Shown one piece after another: positions 33,480-42,148 of a DNA stretch of 64,000 bases (within the stretch, counting starts at the first letter, position 1; each line of letters starts with the position of its first letter). The position numbers and the translations under genes are program-made. The notes beneath the pieces were generated by a model that ran no database searches, was not told where the DNA came from, and saw nothing but the letters and a program-made list of their open reading frames with translations. This stretch comes from Streptomyces sp. GQFP. GTDB lineage: Bacteria > Actinomycetota > Actinomycetes > Streptomycetales > Streptomycetaceae. The stretch lies in contig NZ_CP089312.1 of NCBI RefSeq assembly GCF_021545335.1, positions 6,944,001-7,008,000 on the forward strand, given 5' to 3'.

Positions 33480-35864
33480 ATGCCCAGCGTCGAACACCAG
33501 GACAGCAGCACCGTACTGACCGACGACGAACTGCGCACCCTGCACGCCCACTGGCGGGCTGCCAACTATCTCGCCGCCGGCCAGATCTACCTCATGTCCA
33601 ACCCCCTGCTGACCGAGCCCCTCAGGCCCGAGCACATCAAGCCGCGGCTGCTCGGCCATTGGGGGACATCCCCCGGCCTCAACCTCGTGTACACCCATCT
33701 CAACCGGGTGATCAGGGCGCGCGGGCTGGACGCGCTGTGTATTTGGGGGCCGGGGCACGGGGGGCCGTCCGTGGTGGCCAACTCCTGGCTGGAGGGCAGC
33801 TACAGCGAGACGTACCCGGACGTCAGCCGGGACGCGGCGGGGATGGACCGGCTCTTCCGGCAGTTCTCGTTCCCCGGCGGGGTGCCCAGCCATGTGGCTC
33901 CGGAGACGCCCGGCTCGATCCACGAGGGCGGTGAACTCGGCTACTCGCTCGCGCACGCGTACGGGGCCGCGTACGACAACCCGGACCTGCTGGTCGCCTG
34001 CGTGATCGGTGACGGCGAGGCCGAGACCGGGCCGCTGGCCGCCGCATGGCACTCGAACAAGTTCCTCGACCTGGTCCACGACGGCGCGGTCCTGCCGATC
34101 CTGCACCTCAACGGCTACAAGATCGCCAATCCGACCGTGCTGTCCCGCCTCCCGGAGGCCGAACTCGACCAGCTGCTGCGGGGATACGGCCACATCCCGA
34201 TCCATGTCACGGGCGACGACCCGATGCAGGTCCACCGCGCCATGGCCGCCGCCTTCGACCAGGCGCTGGAACACATCGCGCTGCTGCAGGCCTCGGCCCG
34301 CGAGGACGGCGTGGCCGAACGCGTCCACTGGCCCGTCATCGTGCTGCGCACCCCGAAGGGCTGGACCGGTCCGGCCGAGGTCGACGGCGTCCCGGTGGAG
34401 GGCACCTGGCGGGCGCACCAGGTGCCGCTGGCCGGAGTACGCGAAAACCCGGATCACCTGCGGCAGTTGGAAGCCTGGCTGCGCTCGTACCACCCCGAGG
34501 AACTCTTCGACGCCGACGGGCGGCCCACCGCCGACGTCCTCGCGTGCGTCCCGGAGGGCGCCAAGCGACTGGGCTCCACGCCCTACGCCAACGGCGGGCT
34601 GCTCGTCCGCGACCTGCCGATCCCGTCCCTCGACCTCTTCGCCGTGCCCGTCGACAAGCCGGGTGTCACCCTGCACGAGCCCACCCGCATCCTCGGCGAT
34701 CTTCTCGAACAGGTCATGCACGACACGGCCGCGCGTCGCGACTTCCGTGTCGTCGGCCCCGACGAAACCGCCTCCAACCGGCTGCAGGCCGTCTTCAACG
34801 CGAGCGGCAAGGCATGGCAGGCCGAACACCTGCCGGTCGACGAACACCTCGACCGGCACGGCCGGGTGATGGAGATCCTCTCCGAACACACCTGCCAGGG
34901 CTGGCTGGAGGGCTATCTGCTCACCGGCAGGCACGGACTGTTCTCCTGCTACGAGGCCTTCGTCCACATCGTCGACTCGATGGTCAACCAGCACATCAAG
35001 TGGCTGCGGACATCGAGGGAGTTGGCGTGGCGGGCGCCCATCGCCTCCCTCAACTACCTGCTGACGTCGCACGTGTGGCGCCAGGACCACAACGGCTTCT
35101 CGCACCAGGACCCCGGCTTCGTCGACCACGTCCTCAACAAGAGTCCTGAGGTCGTACGGGTGTACCTGCCGCCGGACGCCAACACCCTGCTGTCGGTGGC
35201 CGACCATGCCCTGCGCAGCCGCGACTACGTCAACGTGATCGTCGCGGGCAAGCAGCCCTGCTTCGACTGGCTGTCCATGGACCAGGCCCGCGCCCACTGC
35301 GCGCGCGGCGCCGGGATCTGGGACTGGGCGGGCACCGAGAACGGCGGCGAACCGGACGTCGTGCTGGGCTGCGCCGGCGACGTCCCGACACAGGAAGTCC
35401 TCGCCGCCGCGCAGCTGTTGCGCAGGCATCTCCCCGAGCTCGCCGTGCGGGTCGTGAACGTCGTCGACCTGGCCCGGCTGCTGCCCCGCGAGGAACACCC
35501 GCACGGGATGAGCGACTTCGAGTACGACGGCCTGTTCACCACCGACAAGCCGGTGATCTTCGCCTACCACGGCTACCCCTGGCTGATCCACCGCCTCGCC
35601 TACCGCCGCACCGGCCACCACAACCTGCATGTCCGCGGCTACAAGGAGTCCGGCACCACGACCACGCCCTTCGACATGGTCGTCCGCAACGACCTCGACC
35701 GCTACCGCCTCGTCATGGACGTCATCGACCGCGTCCCGGGCCTCGCTGTACGCGCGGCGGCCGTACGGCAGCAGATGGCCGACGCCCGCACCCGCCACCA
35801 CGCCTGGATCCGCGAGCACGGCACGGACCTGCCCGAGGTCGCCGACTGGAGCTGGAACGCCTGA
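33480..35864 (+). CDS. xfp: phosphoketolase (xylulose-5-P/fructose-6-P)
   Basis: 794 residues from ATG 33480 (CAGGGAG 6 bp upstream); ATG 33462 is an in-frame alternative. Thiamine-diphosphate enzyme with ICIWGPGHGGPSVVANSWL-type substrate region (LCIWGPGHGGPSVVA), VIGDGEAETGPLAAAW (Mg-ThDP site) and HQDPGFVDHVLNK. The C-terminal part ends IREHGTDLPEVADWSWNA, typical of XFP. It cleaves xylulose 5-phosphate or fructose 6-phosphate with phosphate to acetyl phosphate and a smaller sugar phosphate. No acetate kinase or phosphotransacetylase lies in this window. Confidence 0.95.
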   Translation: MPSVEHQDSSTVLTDDELRTLHAHWRAANYLAAGQIYLMSNPLLTEPLRPEHIKPRLLGHWGTSPGLNLVYTHLNRVIRARGLDALCIWGPGHGGPSVVANSWLEGSYSETYPDVSRDAAGMDRLFRQFSFPGGVPSHVAPETPGSIHEGGELGYSLAHAYGAAYDNPDLLVACVIGDGEAETGPLAAAWHSNKFLDLVHDGAVLPILHLNGYKIANPTVLSRLPEAELDQLLRGYGHIPIHVTGDDPMQVHRAMAAAFDQALEHIALLQASAREDGVAERVHWPVIVLRTPKGWTGPAEVDGVPVEGTWRAHQVPLAGVRENPDHLRQLEAWLRSYHPEELFDADGRPTADVLACVPEGAKRLGSTPYANGGLLVRDLPIPSLDLFAVPVDKPGVTLHEPTRILGDLLEQVMHDTAARRDFRVVGPDETASNRLQAVFNASGKAWQAEHLPVDEHLDRHGRVMEILSEHTCQGWLEGYLLTGRHGLFSCYEAFVHIVDSMVNQHIKWLRTSRELAWRAPIASLNYLLTSHVWRQDHNGFSHQDPGFVDHVLNKSPEVVRVYLPPDANTLLSVADHALRSRDYVNVIVAGKQPCFDWLSMDQARAHCARGAGIWDWAGTENGGEPDVVLGCAGDVPTQEVLAAAQLLRRHLPELAVRVVNVVDLARLLPREEHPHGMSDFEYDGLFTTDKPVIFAYHGYPWLIHRLAYRRTGHHNLHVRGYKESGTTTTPFDMVVRNDLDRYRLVMDVIDRVPGLAVRAAAVRQQMADARTRHHAWIREHGTDLPEVADWSWNA

Positions 35865-35875
35865 GACACGCAAAC

Positions 35876-35923
35876 AGCGGTACGGCTGGGCCCCGTAACT
35901 CTTGGGGGGACAGCCGTACCGCT
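35876..35923 (+). terminator. terminator after phosphoketolase gene
   Basis: AGCGGTACGGCTG (35876-35888) pairs with CAGCCGTACCGCT (35911-35923), followed by CTTT. A 13-bp perfect stem 12 bp after the stop. Confidence 0.75.
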
Positions 35924-35976
35924 CTTTGCGCTCCGCACCGACGATCGCCGTGACCGGGGACGACCGGCAGGACTTA

Positions 35977-35990
35977 GGGCCGACCGGCCC
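35977..35990 (+). promoter_or_regulatory. DosR/OsdR-like box, perfect palindrome GGGCCGACCGGCCC
   Basis: Exact box 84 bp upstream of the acyl-CoA synthetase gene at 36075, in a 210-bp gap. Confidence 0.6.
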
Positions 35991-36074
35991 CCGGCCCGCC
36001 CCCGGTCAGCCCATGGGATCACCCGCCGATCAGCTGGATGCTCAAGGTGTCGAGAGGCTTGGAGGAGACCCGCG

Positions 36075-38768
36075 ATGACGCACGACGTACTCGGCCGACC
36101 ACCTGTCCACGCCCTGCTGTCGGACGGCACCACCGTGTGCATACGTTCCGTAACACCGGGGGATCACGATCAGCTGCAGGGGCTCTACGAGGAGATGTCC
36201 CCGGAGAACCTGCGTCTGCGGTTCTTCGCGGCGAGCCGGCGGTCGGCCGCCATGGCCGCCGACCGGGCCTGCGCGCCGGCACGAACCGGATACCGGGCCC
36301 TGCTGGCCGAGGCGACGGGCCAGGTGATCGGTCTCGCCGAGTACGACGCCGTCGGCGCCGACGACTCGGCCGAGATCTCCATCGCCGTCGCCGACGGACT
36401 GCACCACCGCGGGGTCGGCACACTCCTCGTCGAACACCTCGTCTCGGCGGCCCGGACGGAGGGCATCCGGACCTTCACGGCCGATGCGCTGAGCGAGAAC
36501 CACGAGGTGCTCCGGCTCTTCACAGACCTGGGCCTGCACATCGACCGACGCCTCGACGGCCCCGAGACGAGCTGTGCCATCGCGCTCGACGAGGACGAGA
36601 CCTACCTCTCGGCCGTCGAGGCGCGAGGCCGGACCGCCGACGTGGCCAGCCTGGAGCCGTTGCTGCGTCCGCACACGGTCGCCGTCGTCGGAGCGGGACG
36701 CAGGCCGGGGTCGGTGGGCCGGGCGGTTCTGCACCACCTGCACGCGGGTGGATTCACCGGGCGTCTGTTCGCGGTGAATCCCCGTGTCACCTCGATCCTT
36801 GGTGTGCCGTCCCATCCCTCCGTCGGCGCGCTGCCCAGAACCCCTGATCTCGTGATCGTGGCGGTGCCCGCCGCAGCCGTCGCGGCCACCGCCGAGGAGT
36901 GCGGCAAGGCGGGCGTGCGGGCGCTGCTCGTCGTCTCCGCGGGATTGGACAGCGCCCAGGCCGGGGCATTGCTGGCGGCCTGCCGGATGTACGGCATGCG
37001 TCTCGTCGGCCCCAACTGCCTGGGCATCTCCAACACCGAACCCGGACTGCGGCTCGACGCGACCTTCGCCGCCGAGCATCCGCGCCCGGGCACGGCGGGT
37101 GTCGCCGTGCAGTCCGGCGGCGTCGGCATCGCGCTGCTCGACGGACTGTCCCGGCTCGGCGTCGGCGTCTCGTCCTTCGCCTCCCTCGGCGACAAGTACG
37201 ACGTCAGCGGCAACGACCTGCTCCAGTGGTGGGAGAGCGACGGCCGCACCGAGATCGCGTTGCTGCACCTGGAGTCGTTCGGCAATCCGCGGGCCTTCTC
37301 CCGTACCGCCCGCCGGGCGACCCGCCGTTTCCCCGTGCTGACCGTCGACGCGGGCCGCACCGACGCGGGTCGCCGCGCGGCAGCCTCGCACACCGCTGCC
37401 GCCGCCACCCGGACCATGACCCGGCAGGCCCTGTTCACCCAGGCCGGTATCACCGCGACCCGCTCGGTCGGCGAACTCCTCGAAACCGCAGCCCTGTTGC
37501 ACTCCCAGCCGCTCCCGACGGGCACCCGCGTGGCCATCGTCACCAATGCGGGCGGCGCCGGCGTCCTCGCGGCCGACGCCTGCGCGGAGGCCGGGCTCGC
37601 TCTGCCGCCGTTCACCCCGGAGGCCGTCGACGACCTGCTCGCCGTACTGCCCGACGGCGCCGCCGTCGGCAACCCCGTAGACGCGACCGCAGCGGTGACG
37701 GAGGAGCAGCTCACCGAGTGCGTGGACCGGATCATGCGGTACCCGGGCATCGACGCCGTCCTGCTGGCCCTCGTTCCCACCGCGGTCGCCGCGGCGACCG
37801 GCGACGACCTGGTCCGAGCCGTGACCCGGAGCCCGGCACGCCGGGCGCGACCGGTCGCCGTGATACGCCTGGAACAGGGCGAGCCGGTCAGGCTGCTGCC
37901 CGCCGCCGACGGCGGCACGATCCCCTCGTACGCCGAACCCCAGGCGGCGGCACGGGCGTTGGCCCACGCCGCCCACCGCGCGGCCTGGCTGAGCCGGCCC
38001 GCCGGAACGATTCCGGACCTCGAAGACCTCGACTCCTCACGCGCCCACGAGGTCGCCGAAGCCTTCCTCGCCGCGCACCCGGACGGCGGCTGGCTCGACC
38101 CGCGCACCTGCGCCGACCTCCTCTCCTGCTACGGCATCCCCCAACTTCCCTGGGCCTGGGCCGGGACCGAGGACGAGGCCGTCGCCGCCGCGGACCGGCT
38201 GCGCGGCGCCGACGGACGGGTCGTCATGAAGGCCCACTGGCCAGGTCTGGTGCACAAGAGCGAGCAGCGCGCCGTCCACCTCGACCTCCAGGGCGACTCC
38301 CAAGTACGCGCCGCCTTCCGGGACTTCGAGACTCGCTTCGACGGACTGCTCACCGGCGTACTCGTACAACCGCTCGCCGCACGCGGCACCGAACTCTTCG
38401 CGGGCGTTGTCCAGGACGAGGTGTTCGGTCCGCTGGTCCTGTTCGGACTCGGCGGTACGGCCACCGAGGTGCTGGCCGACCATGCCGCCCGGCTCGCCCC
38501 CCTCACGGACCATGACGTACGAGACCTGATCACGGCCCCGCGCTGTGCGCCTCTGCTGTTCGGCACGCGCGGCGGCGGACCGGTCGATCTCGACGGCCTC
38601 GAACAACTGCTGTTGCGGCTGTCCCGCATGGCGAGTGACCTGCCACAGCTCGCCGAGGCCGACTTCAACCCCGTTCTCGCGACACCGGGAGGAGTCAGTG
38701 TGCTCGACGCACGGCTGCGACTGGTGCCGCGCAGGCCCCAGGACCCCTATCTGCGCCGACTTCGGTGA
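36075..38768 (+). CDS. GNAT acetyltransferase fused to ADP-forming acetate-CoA ligase
   Basis: 897 residues from ATG 36075 (GGAGACCCGCG upstream). Domain order: GNAT N-acetyltransferase (about 10-170; HHRGVGTLLVEHLVSAAR is the acetyl-CoA loop), CoA-binding Rossmann (about 180-300; VAVVGAGRRPGSVGRAVLHH), succinyl-CoA-synthetase-like domain (about 320-610; VAVQSGGVGIALLDGL, then AASHTAAAATRTM) and ATP-grasp (about 670-890; VVMKAHWPGLVHKSEQ, ending LRLVPRRPQDPYLRRLR). The ligase part can turn acetyl-CoA, ADP and phosphate into acetate and ATP; relatives with a GNAT domain are protein lysine acetyltransferases, so metabolic and regulatory roles are both possible. A CBS protein and a flavodoxin follow in the same operon. 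A decayed paralogue lies at 62.6-62.8 kb. Confidence 0.9.
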   Translation: MTHDVLGRPPVHALLSDGTTVCIRSVTPGDHDQLQGLYEEMSPENLRLRFFAASRRSAAMAADRACAPARTGYRALLAEATGQVIGLAEYDAVGADDSAEISIAVADGLHHRGVGTLLVEHLVSAARTEGIRTFTADALSENHEVLRLFTDLGLHIDRRLDGPETSCAIALDEDETYLSAVEARGRTADVASLEPLLRPHTVAVVGAGRRPGSVGRAVLHHLHAGGFTGRLFAVNPRVTSILGVPSHPSVGALPRTPDLVIVAVPAAAVAATAEECGKAGVRALLVVSAGLDSAQAGALLAACRMYGMRLVGPNCLGISNTEPGLRLDATFAAEHPRPGTAGVAVQSGGVGIALLDGLSRLGVGVSSFASLGDKYDVSGNDLLQWWESDGRTEIALLHLESFGNPRAFSRTARRATRRFPVLTVDAGRTDAGRRAAASHTAAAATRTMTRQALFTQAGITATRSVGELLETAALLHSQPLPTGTRVAIVTNAGGAGVLAADACAEAGLALPPFTPEAVDDLLAVLPDGAAVGNPVDATAAVTEEQLTECVDRIMRYPGIDAVLLALVPTAVAAATGDDLVRAVTRSPARRARPVAVIRLEQGEPVRLLPAADGGTIPSYAEPQAAARALAHAAHRAAWLSRPAGTIPDLEDLDSSRAHEVAEAFLAAHPDGGWLDPRTCADLLSCYGIPQLPWAWAGTEDEAVAAADRLRGADGRVVMKAHWPGLVHKSEQRAVHLDLQGDSQVRAAFRDFETRFDGLLTGVLVQPLAARGTELFAGVVQDEVFGPLVLFGLGGTATEVLADHAARLAPLTDHDVRDLITAPRCAPLLFGTRGGGPVDLDGLEQLLLRLSRMASDLPQLAEADFNPVLATPGGVSVLDARLRLVPRRPQDPYLRRLR

Positions 38769-38781
38769 GGAAGGAAAAGTC

Positions 38782-39516
38782 ATGAAGCACAACAAGGTCG
38801 GCTCCGTGATGACCGCCGAGGTCGTCCGGGCCACCTACGGCACCCCGTTCAAGGAGGTGGCGCGGCTCCTCGCCGACCACCGGATCAGCGGACTGCCCGT
38901 CGTCGACGATAACGATCACGTCATCGGCGTCATCTCCGAAACGGATCTGATGGCGCGGCAGGCGGCGACCCCGGACCCGTACGAACCGCCGAAGCGCCGC
39001 TTCGGGCTCGCCGGTCTGACGCGCGGCGCCAGGCGGCAGGCCGTGAAGGCGAAGGCCCGCACCGCAGGACACCTGATGACCGAGCCGCCTGTCGTCGCGC
39101 ACGCCGACGACACGATCGTCCAGGCCGCCCGGACCATGGCGCAGCGGCGCGTGGAACGGCTGCCGGTGCTGGACGAGGAGAACCGGCTCGTCGGCATCGT
39201 CACCCGGCGTGACCTGCTCCAGGTCTTCCTGCGGCCCGACGCGGAGATCCGCACCGAGGTGATCGACGAAGTACTGGTCCACACGCTGTGGCTGGCGCCG
39301 AGCGGCGTCGACGTCTCCGTCACGGAAGGCGTCGTCACGCTGGCCGGCCACATGGAGCGCAAGACCGAGACCGAGATCGCTGTCTCAATGACCAAGCAGA
39401 TCGACGGCGTGGTCGGCGTCGTCGACCAGCTCACCTACCGGCTGGACGACGCGCACCTGCGCCCCGACGAGCCGGCCGTGCACGGCGTGGCCGACGACTG
39501 GCTGCGCAAGCTCTGA
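38782..39516 (+). CDS. CBS-BON domain protein
   Basis: 244 residues from ATG 38782 (GAGGAAGGA upstream), 13 bp after the acyl-CoA synthetase gene. CBS 1 is about residues 7-65 (VGSVMTAEVVRATYGTPFKE), with a basic linker containing RRFGLAGLTRGARRQAVKAK. CBS 2 is about 95-150 (HLMTEPPVVAHADDTIVQAA). A C-terminal BON domain (about 170-225, VSVTEGVVTLAGHMERKTET) follows. It ends with ADDWLRKL, as does its paralogue at 61855 (ADDWLRRL). Probable adenine-nucleotide sensor that may tune the adjoining ligase. Confidence 0.9.
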   Translation: MKHNKVGSVMTAEVVRATYGTPFKEVARLLADHRISGLPVVDDNDHVIGVISETDLMARQAATPDPYEPPKRRFGLAGLTRGARRQAVKAKARTAGHLMTEPPVVAHADDTIVQAARTMAQRRVERLPVLDEENRLVGIVTRRDLLQVFLRPDAEIRTEVIDEVLVHTLWLAPSGVDVSVTEGVVTLAGHMERKTETEIAVSMTKQIDGVVGVVDQLTYRLDDAHLRPDEPAVHGVADDWLRKL

Positions 39517-39537
39517 TGGGAAAGGAGGCGGATCGCC

Positions 39538-40035
39538 ATGCCCAGCAGCGTGTTGGTCGCCTACGGAACGACGAACGGATCCACCGCGGAGATCGCCGAG
39601 GCCGTGGCCAAGGTTCTGCGCGAGGACGGACTGACGGTCGACGTACTGCCCGCCCTCTCCGTGGCGAGCGTGGCGTCGTACGAGGCCGTCGTGGTCGGAG
39701 GAGGCGTATACGCCGGGCGCTGGCAGAAGGACGCGCGCCGCTTCCTCCGCCACCACCGTCGTGCACTGACCGGACGCCCGCTGTGGATGTTCAGCAGTGG
39801 CCCGCTCGACGCCTCTGCCTCGGAACGGGACATCCCGCCCGTACCCGGGGTGAAGCGGGCCATGGTCCGGCTCGACGCCAGGGAACACGTCACCTTCGGG
39901 GGCTGCCTCGAAGAGGGCGCGAAGGGATTCATCGCCCGGAAGATCATCTCCTCCGGCAAGGGCGGAGACTTCCGGGACTTCACCGAGATCGAGGCGTGGG
40001 CGAAGCGCATCGCGGGTGAGTTGGGACGAGCGTAG
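39538..40035 (+). CDS. flavodoxin-domain protein (HemG-like)
   Basis: 165 residues from ATG 39538 (AAAGGAGG upstream). The FMN phosphate loop is YGTTNGSTAEIAEAV, with VVVGGGVYAGRWQKDARRFL as the second flavin loop and WMFSSGPLDA as the third. The C-terminal REHVTFGGCLEEGAKGFIAR matches flavodoxins related to menaquinone-dependent protoporphyrinogen oxidase. It may serve as a low-potential electron carrier, for example for PflA, or as a small oxidoreductase; this is inferred from fold and neighbours. Last gene of the ligase-CBS-flavodoxin operon. Confidence 0.85.
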   Translation: MPSSVLVAYGTTNGSTAEIAEAVAKVLREDGLTVDVLPALSVASVASYEAVVVGGGVYAGRWQKDARRFLRHHRRALTGRPLWMFSSGPLDASASERDIPPVPGVKRAMVRLDAREHVTFGGCLEEGAKGFIARKIISSGKGGDFRDFTEIEAWAKRIAGELGRA

Positions 40036-40048
40036 AAGGGATGGTTCT

Positions 40049-40084
40049 GCCGGGCCCGCGCCGATAGGTCGGCGCGGGCCCGGC
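40049..40084. terminator. strong hairpin between convergent operons
   Basis: 16-bp perfect stem: GCCGGGCCCGCGCCGA and its complement around a TAGG loop. It follows the flavodoxin gene by 13 bp and precedes the convergent USP gene end at 40110. Confidence 0.75.
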
Positions 40085-40109
40085 CTGTGGTCGCTTTCGA
40101 GCAGGAGGC

Positions 40110-40805
40110 TTACCAGGGCACCACGGCGACAGGGCACTCGGCATCCCGCAGAAGGGCCTGAGTGATGTCTGCCGACCCGCTGCCGGCACGTCGTCCGACC
40201 ACCACGAGCGCGGCGCTCGCCGACTTGCGGATCAGGGCATGCGCCGGGGCGAACAGGACGACGTCTTCGAGCACCCGCACCCCGGGGTACTTCGCGCGCC
40301 ACGGCCGCAGCACGTCGGCGAGCAACTGCACCTCGTGATCCTCCCAGGCGCCCCGGTCCTCCTCCGGTATGCCGAAGGGCAGTTCGGCGGCACAGGAGGG
40401 GAGGCTCCAGGCATGCGCGGCGTGCAGACGCACGTGCGTCGTCAGAGCGGCTTCGAAGGCGAAGTCGATGGCTGCCGCCGCCGGGTCACGAGCGTCCACG
40501 CCGAGCACGACCTCGTGTCGGCTGTGCCGCAGGGCTCCGAGGCCGGGGGCGTCCGGCACCAGCACGACGGGACAGGAGGACGCTCCGACGACGGCGAGAG
40601 CGGCCGACTCCCGTGCGGGACCGGCGGTACCGCCCTCTCCGGGCATGCCGAGGACGACCATCTTCGCCTTGCTCAGGATGTCGGGCCGCAGATGGTCGAC
40701 AACCTGAAGCGGCAGTCCACGCAGTCGTGCCTCATGGCCGGCCCAGTCGGCCACCGCACCCTCGTGGTCCGATCGGTCGATACGGGCAACGATCGTCTGG
40801 TCCAT
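40110..40805 (-). CDS. universal stress protein with shortened first domain
   Basis: 231 residues from ATG 40805. The second USP domain is complete (VVLGVDARDPAAAAIDFAFE to LLRDAECPVAVVPW). The first is only about 85 residues: after LQVVDHLRP it jumps to DILSKAKMVVLGMP, missing roughly 60 residues seen in paralogues. Its ATP loop reads GMPGEGGTAGPARES, with Glu in place of the last Gly. Probably an internal deletion that left a stable frame. It lies 44 bp after osmC on the same strand, probably co-transcribed. Confidence 0.8.
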   Translation of the reverse strand: MDQTIVARIDRSDHEGAVADWAGHEARLRGLPLQVVDHLRPDILSKAKMVVLGMPGEGGTAGPARESAALAVVGASSCPVVLVPDAPGLGALRHSRHEVVLGVDARDPAAAAIDFAFEAALTTHVRLHAAHAWSLPSCAAELPFGIPEEDRGAWEDHEVQLLADVLRPWRAKYPGVRVLEDVVLFAPAHALIRKSASAALVVVGRRAGSGSADITQALLRDAECPVAVVPW

Positions 40806-40849
40806 GACGTCCGACTGTCCGGCACCAGGAGAGATACCGTCCTCGCAGG

Positions 40850-41311
40850 TCAGCCGAGCTCGACCGTGACCTCGGGAGGCTGCCGCAGCGTGTTGTGCAC
40901 GGTGCAGTGGCCGACCACCGCGCGCAGCGCCTGCTGTTGGTCCGGGTTCAGTTCCACCGGCAGGAGGACGCGCATGCGTACGGCCGCGACCCGGGCGGGC
41001 CGGTCGTCGGCCATGGTGAAGTCGGCCTTGACACGAAGACGTTCGTACGCCAAGTGGTGGCGCTGGAGGAAGCGCCCCGCGTAGTAGGCCACGCAGGACG
41101 CCAGTGAGGCGACGAAGAACTCTACCGGGGTGGGCCCTTCGTTGTCGCCGCCGGCCTCGACCGGCTGGTCGACGGTGAGTTCGTGGTCGCGTACGAAGAC
41201 CGCGAACGCCTGGTTCCTGAGCTGGGTGACCTCCACGCGTCCGGGGGGCTGCGCGACGGCTCGGCCGCGGCGCGGGACCTGTGAGTCGTGGGCGGGCGAG
41301 GTTTTGTTCAT
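40850..41311 (-). CDS. OsmC-family protein
   Basis: 153 residues from ATG 41311 with AGGAGGT upstream. GPTPVEFFVASLASCVAYYA contains the first conserved Cys of OsmC/Ohr proteins. The second is in VVGHCTVHNTLRQPPEVTVE. Osmotically inducible or hydroperoxide-reducing enzymes of this fold use the Cys pair to reduce organic peroxides. The fold is short and lacks Ohr-specific loops, so the OsmC-like or YhfA-like subgroup is more likely. A DosR-like box lies 96 bp upstream. Confidence 0.85.
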   Translation of the reverse strand: MNKTSPAHDSQVPRRGRAVAQPPGRVEVTQLRNQAFAVFVRDHELTVDQPVEAGGDNEGPTPVEFFVASLASCVAYYAGRFLQRHHLAYERLRVKADFTMADDRPARVAAVRMRVLLPVELNPDQQQALRAVVGHCTVHNTLRQPPEVTVELG

Positions 41312-41407
41312 CACCGCACCTCCTGCGGTTGTTGCGGACTGCTCGGCTCTCAAGGGAGCCCGCATCTTCGTACTCTCATCGTCCGGCGACATCCCGCTGA
41401 CGGAGAT

Positions 41408-41441
41408 GGGCCGGTCGTCCCCCATGGGTGACGACCGGCCC
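41408..41441. promoter_or_regulatory. paired DosR/OsdR-like boxes in an inverted repeat
   Basis: GGGCCGGTCGTCCC at 41408-41421 and GTGACGACCGGCCC at 41428-41441 mirror each other, with 12-bp exact arms and a 10-nt centre. The near box edge is 96 bp upstream of osmC. It may bind two dimers and also fold as a hairpin downstream of the 41510-41986 gene. Confidence 0.5.
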
Positions 41442-41509
41442 TGGTGCAGGGGCGTTCGGGCATTCGGAGTGACCCGCACGCAGGGTGCACGGCGGGAACA
41501 GCGCGTCGG

Positions 41510-41986
41510 TCACTCGTCGGTCCAGATACCCGAGATACGTCGTGAGGCGAGGTCGGACCGGACCAGCAGGCGCGTGTGGTGGATCTCGTGCCCGGGGTCG
41601 TCCCAGGTGAGGGTGACACGGCTCCAGCAATGGCCCATGCCGCTGTCGATGTAGGCGACGCTCCACCTGATGGGAACACCCTTGGCGCGCAGCACGCCGT
41701 CCCCTCGGTGAGCGGCGTCCCAGCGGATCAGGCCGGCACACAGCTCGGCGGTGAGGTAGTGGTGGCGGAGCGCGTGGGCCAACTGTCCGCGACCGAGGTC
41801 GTGGAGGGCGTCCGTGTACGCGCCGTAGAAGTCGGCCACATGGCCGACGACGGACTGTGGGCTGCCCTCGCGGGTCGGCACGGCAGCCTCGGAAGGGGTG
41901 CCGGGCGGTATGGCCGAGGCGGGTTGCCTGGGAGCCGGTACCGTGGCGCCCGGTGCGAGGCGGCGGAGTGCGCGGGTCGTGGTCAT
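41510..41986 (-). CDS. hypothetical protein with possible cone-like fold
   Basis: 158 residues from ATG 41986, with GGCAGGAGAG upstream. The first 50 residues are Ala/Pro-rich and likely disordered. The rest includes VGHVADFYGAYTDALHDLGR, LRHHYLTAELCAGLIRWDAA, a middle with WSVAYIDSGMGHCWSRVTL and an end LLVRSDLASRRISGIWTDE. A helix pair followed by a curved beta-sheet suggests a small NTF2-like protein, but I cannot name a family. It lies upstream of osmC on the same strand. A weak box (GGGCCAAGTGGCTT) is 78 bp upstream. Confidence 0.6.
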   Translation of the reverse strand: MTTTRALRRLAPGATVPAPRQPASAIPPGTPSEAAVPTREGSPQSVVGHVADFYGAYTDALHDLGRGQLAHALRHHYLTAELCAGLIRWDAAHRGDGVLRAKGVPIRWSVAYIDSGMGHCWSRVTLTWDDPGHEIHHTRLLVRSDLASRRISGIWTDE

Positions 41987-42064
41987 GGAACTCTCCTGCC
42001 CTGTCTGGAGCACGACGGTTGGGTGCTCATTTTCGAGTACAGCGTGGTGAGGGGGCGGACACGA

Positions 42065-42078
42065 GGGCCAAGTGGCTT
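42065..42078 (-). promoter_or_regulatory. weak DosR/OsdR-like box, GGGCCAAGTGGCTT
   Basis: Degenerate copy of the palindrome 78 bp upstream of the gene at 41986. Position fits better than sequence. Confidence 0.25.
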
Positions 42079-42148
42079 GTCCGTCCGGTCTGTTCGGCCT
42101 CTGAACGATTCCCCGGGCGCGCTAGGCGTGTGACCGGAATTCCGGGCG

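Noticed and set aside
33354..35873. 839-codon open frame antisense to phosphoketolase
   Set aside because: Shadow frame caused by GC-rich third positions; the plus strand encodes a full, well-conserved enzyme and the antisense product has no domain.
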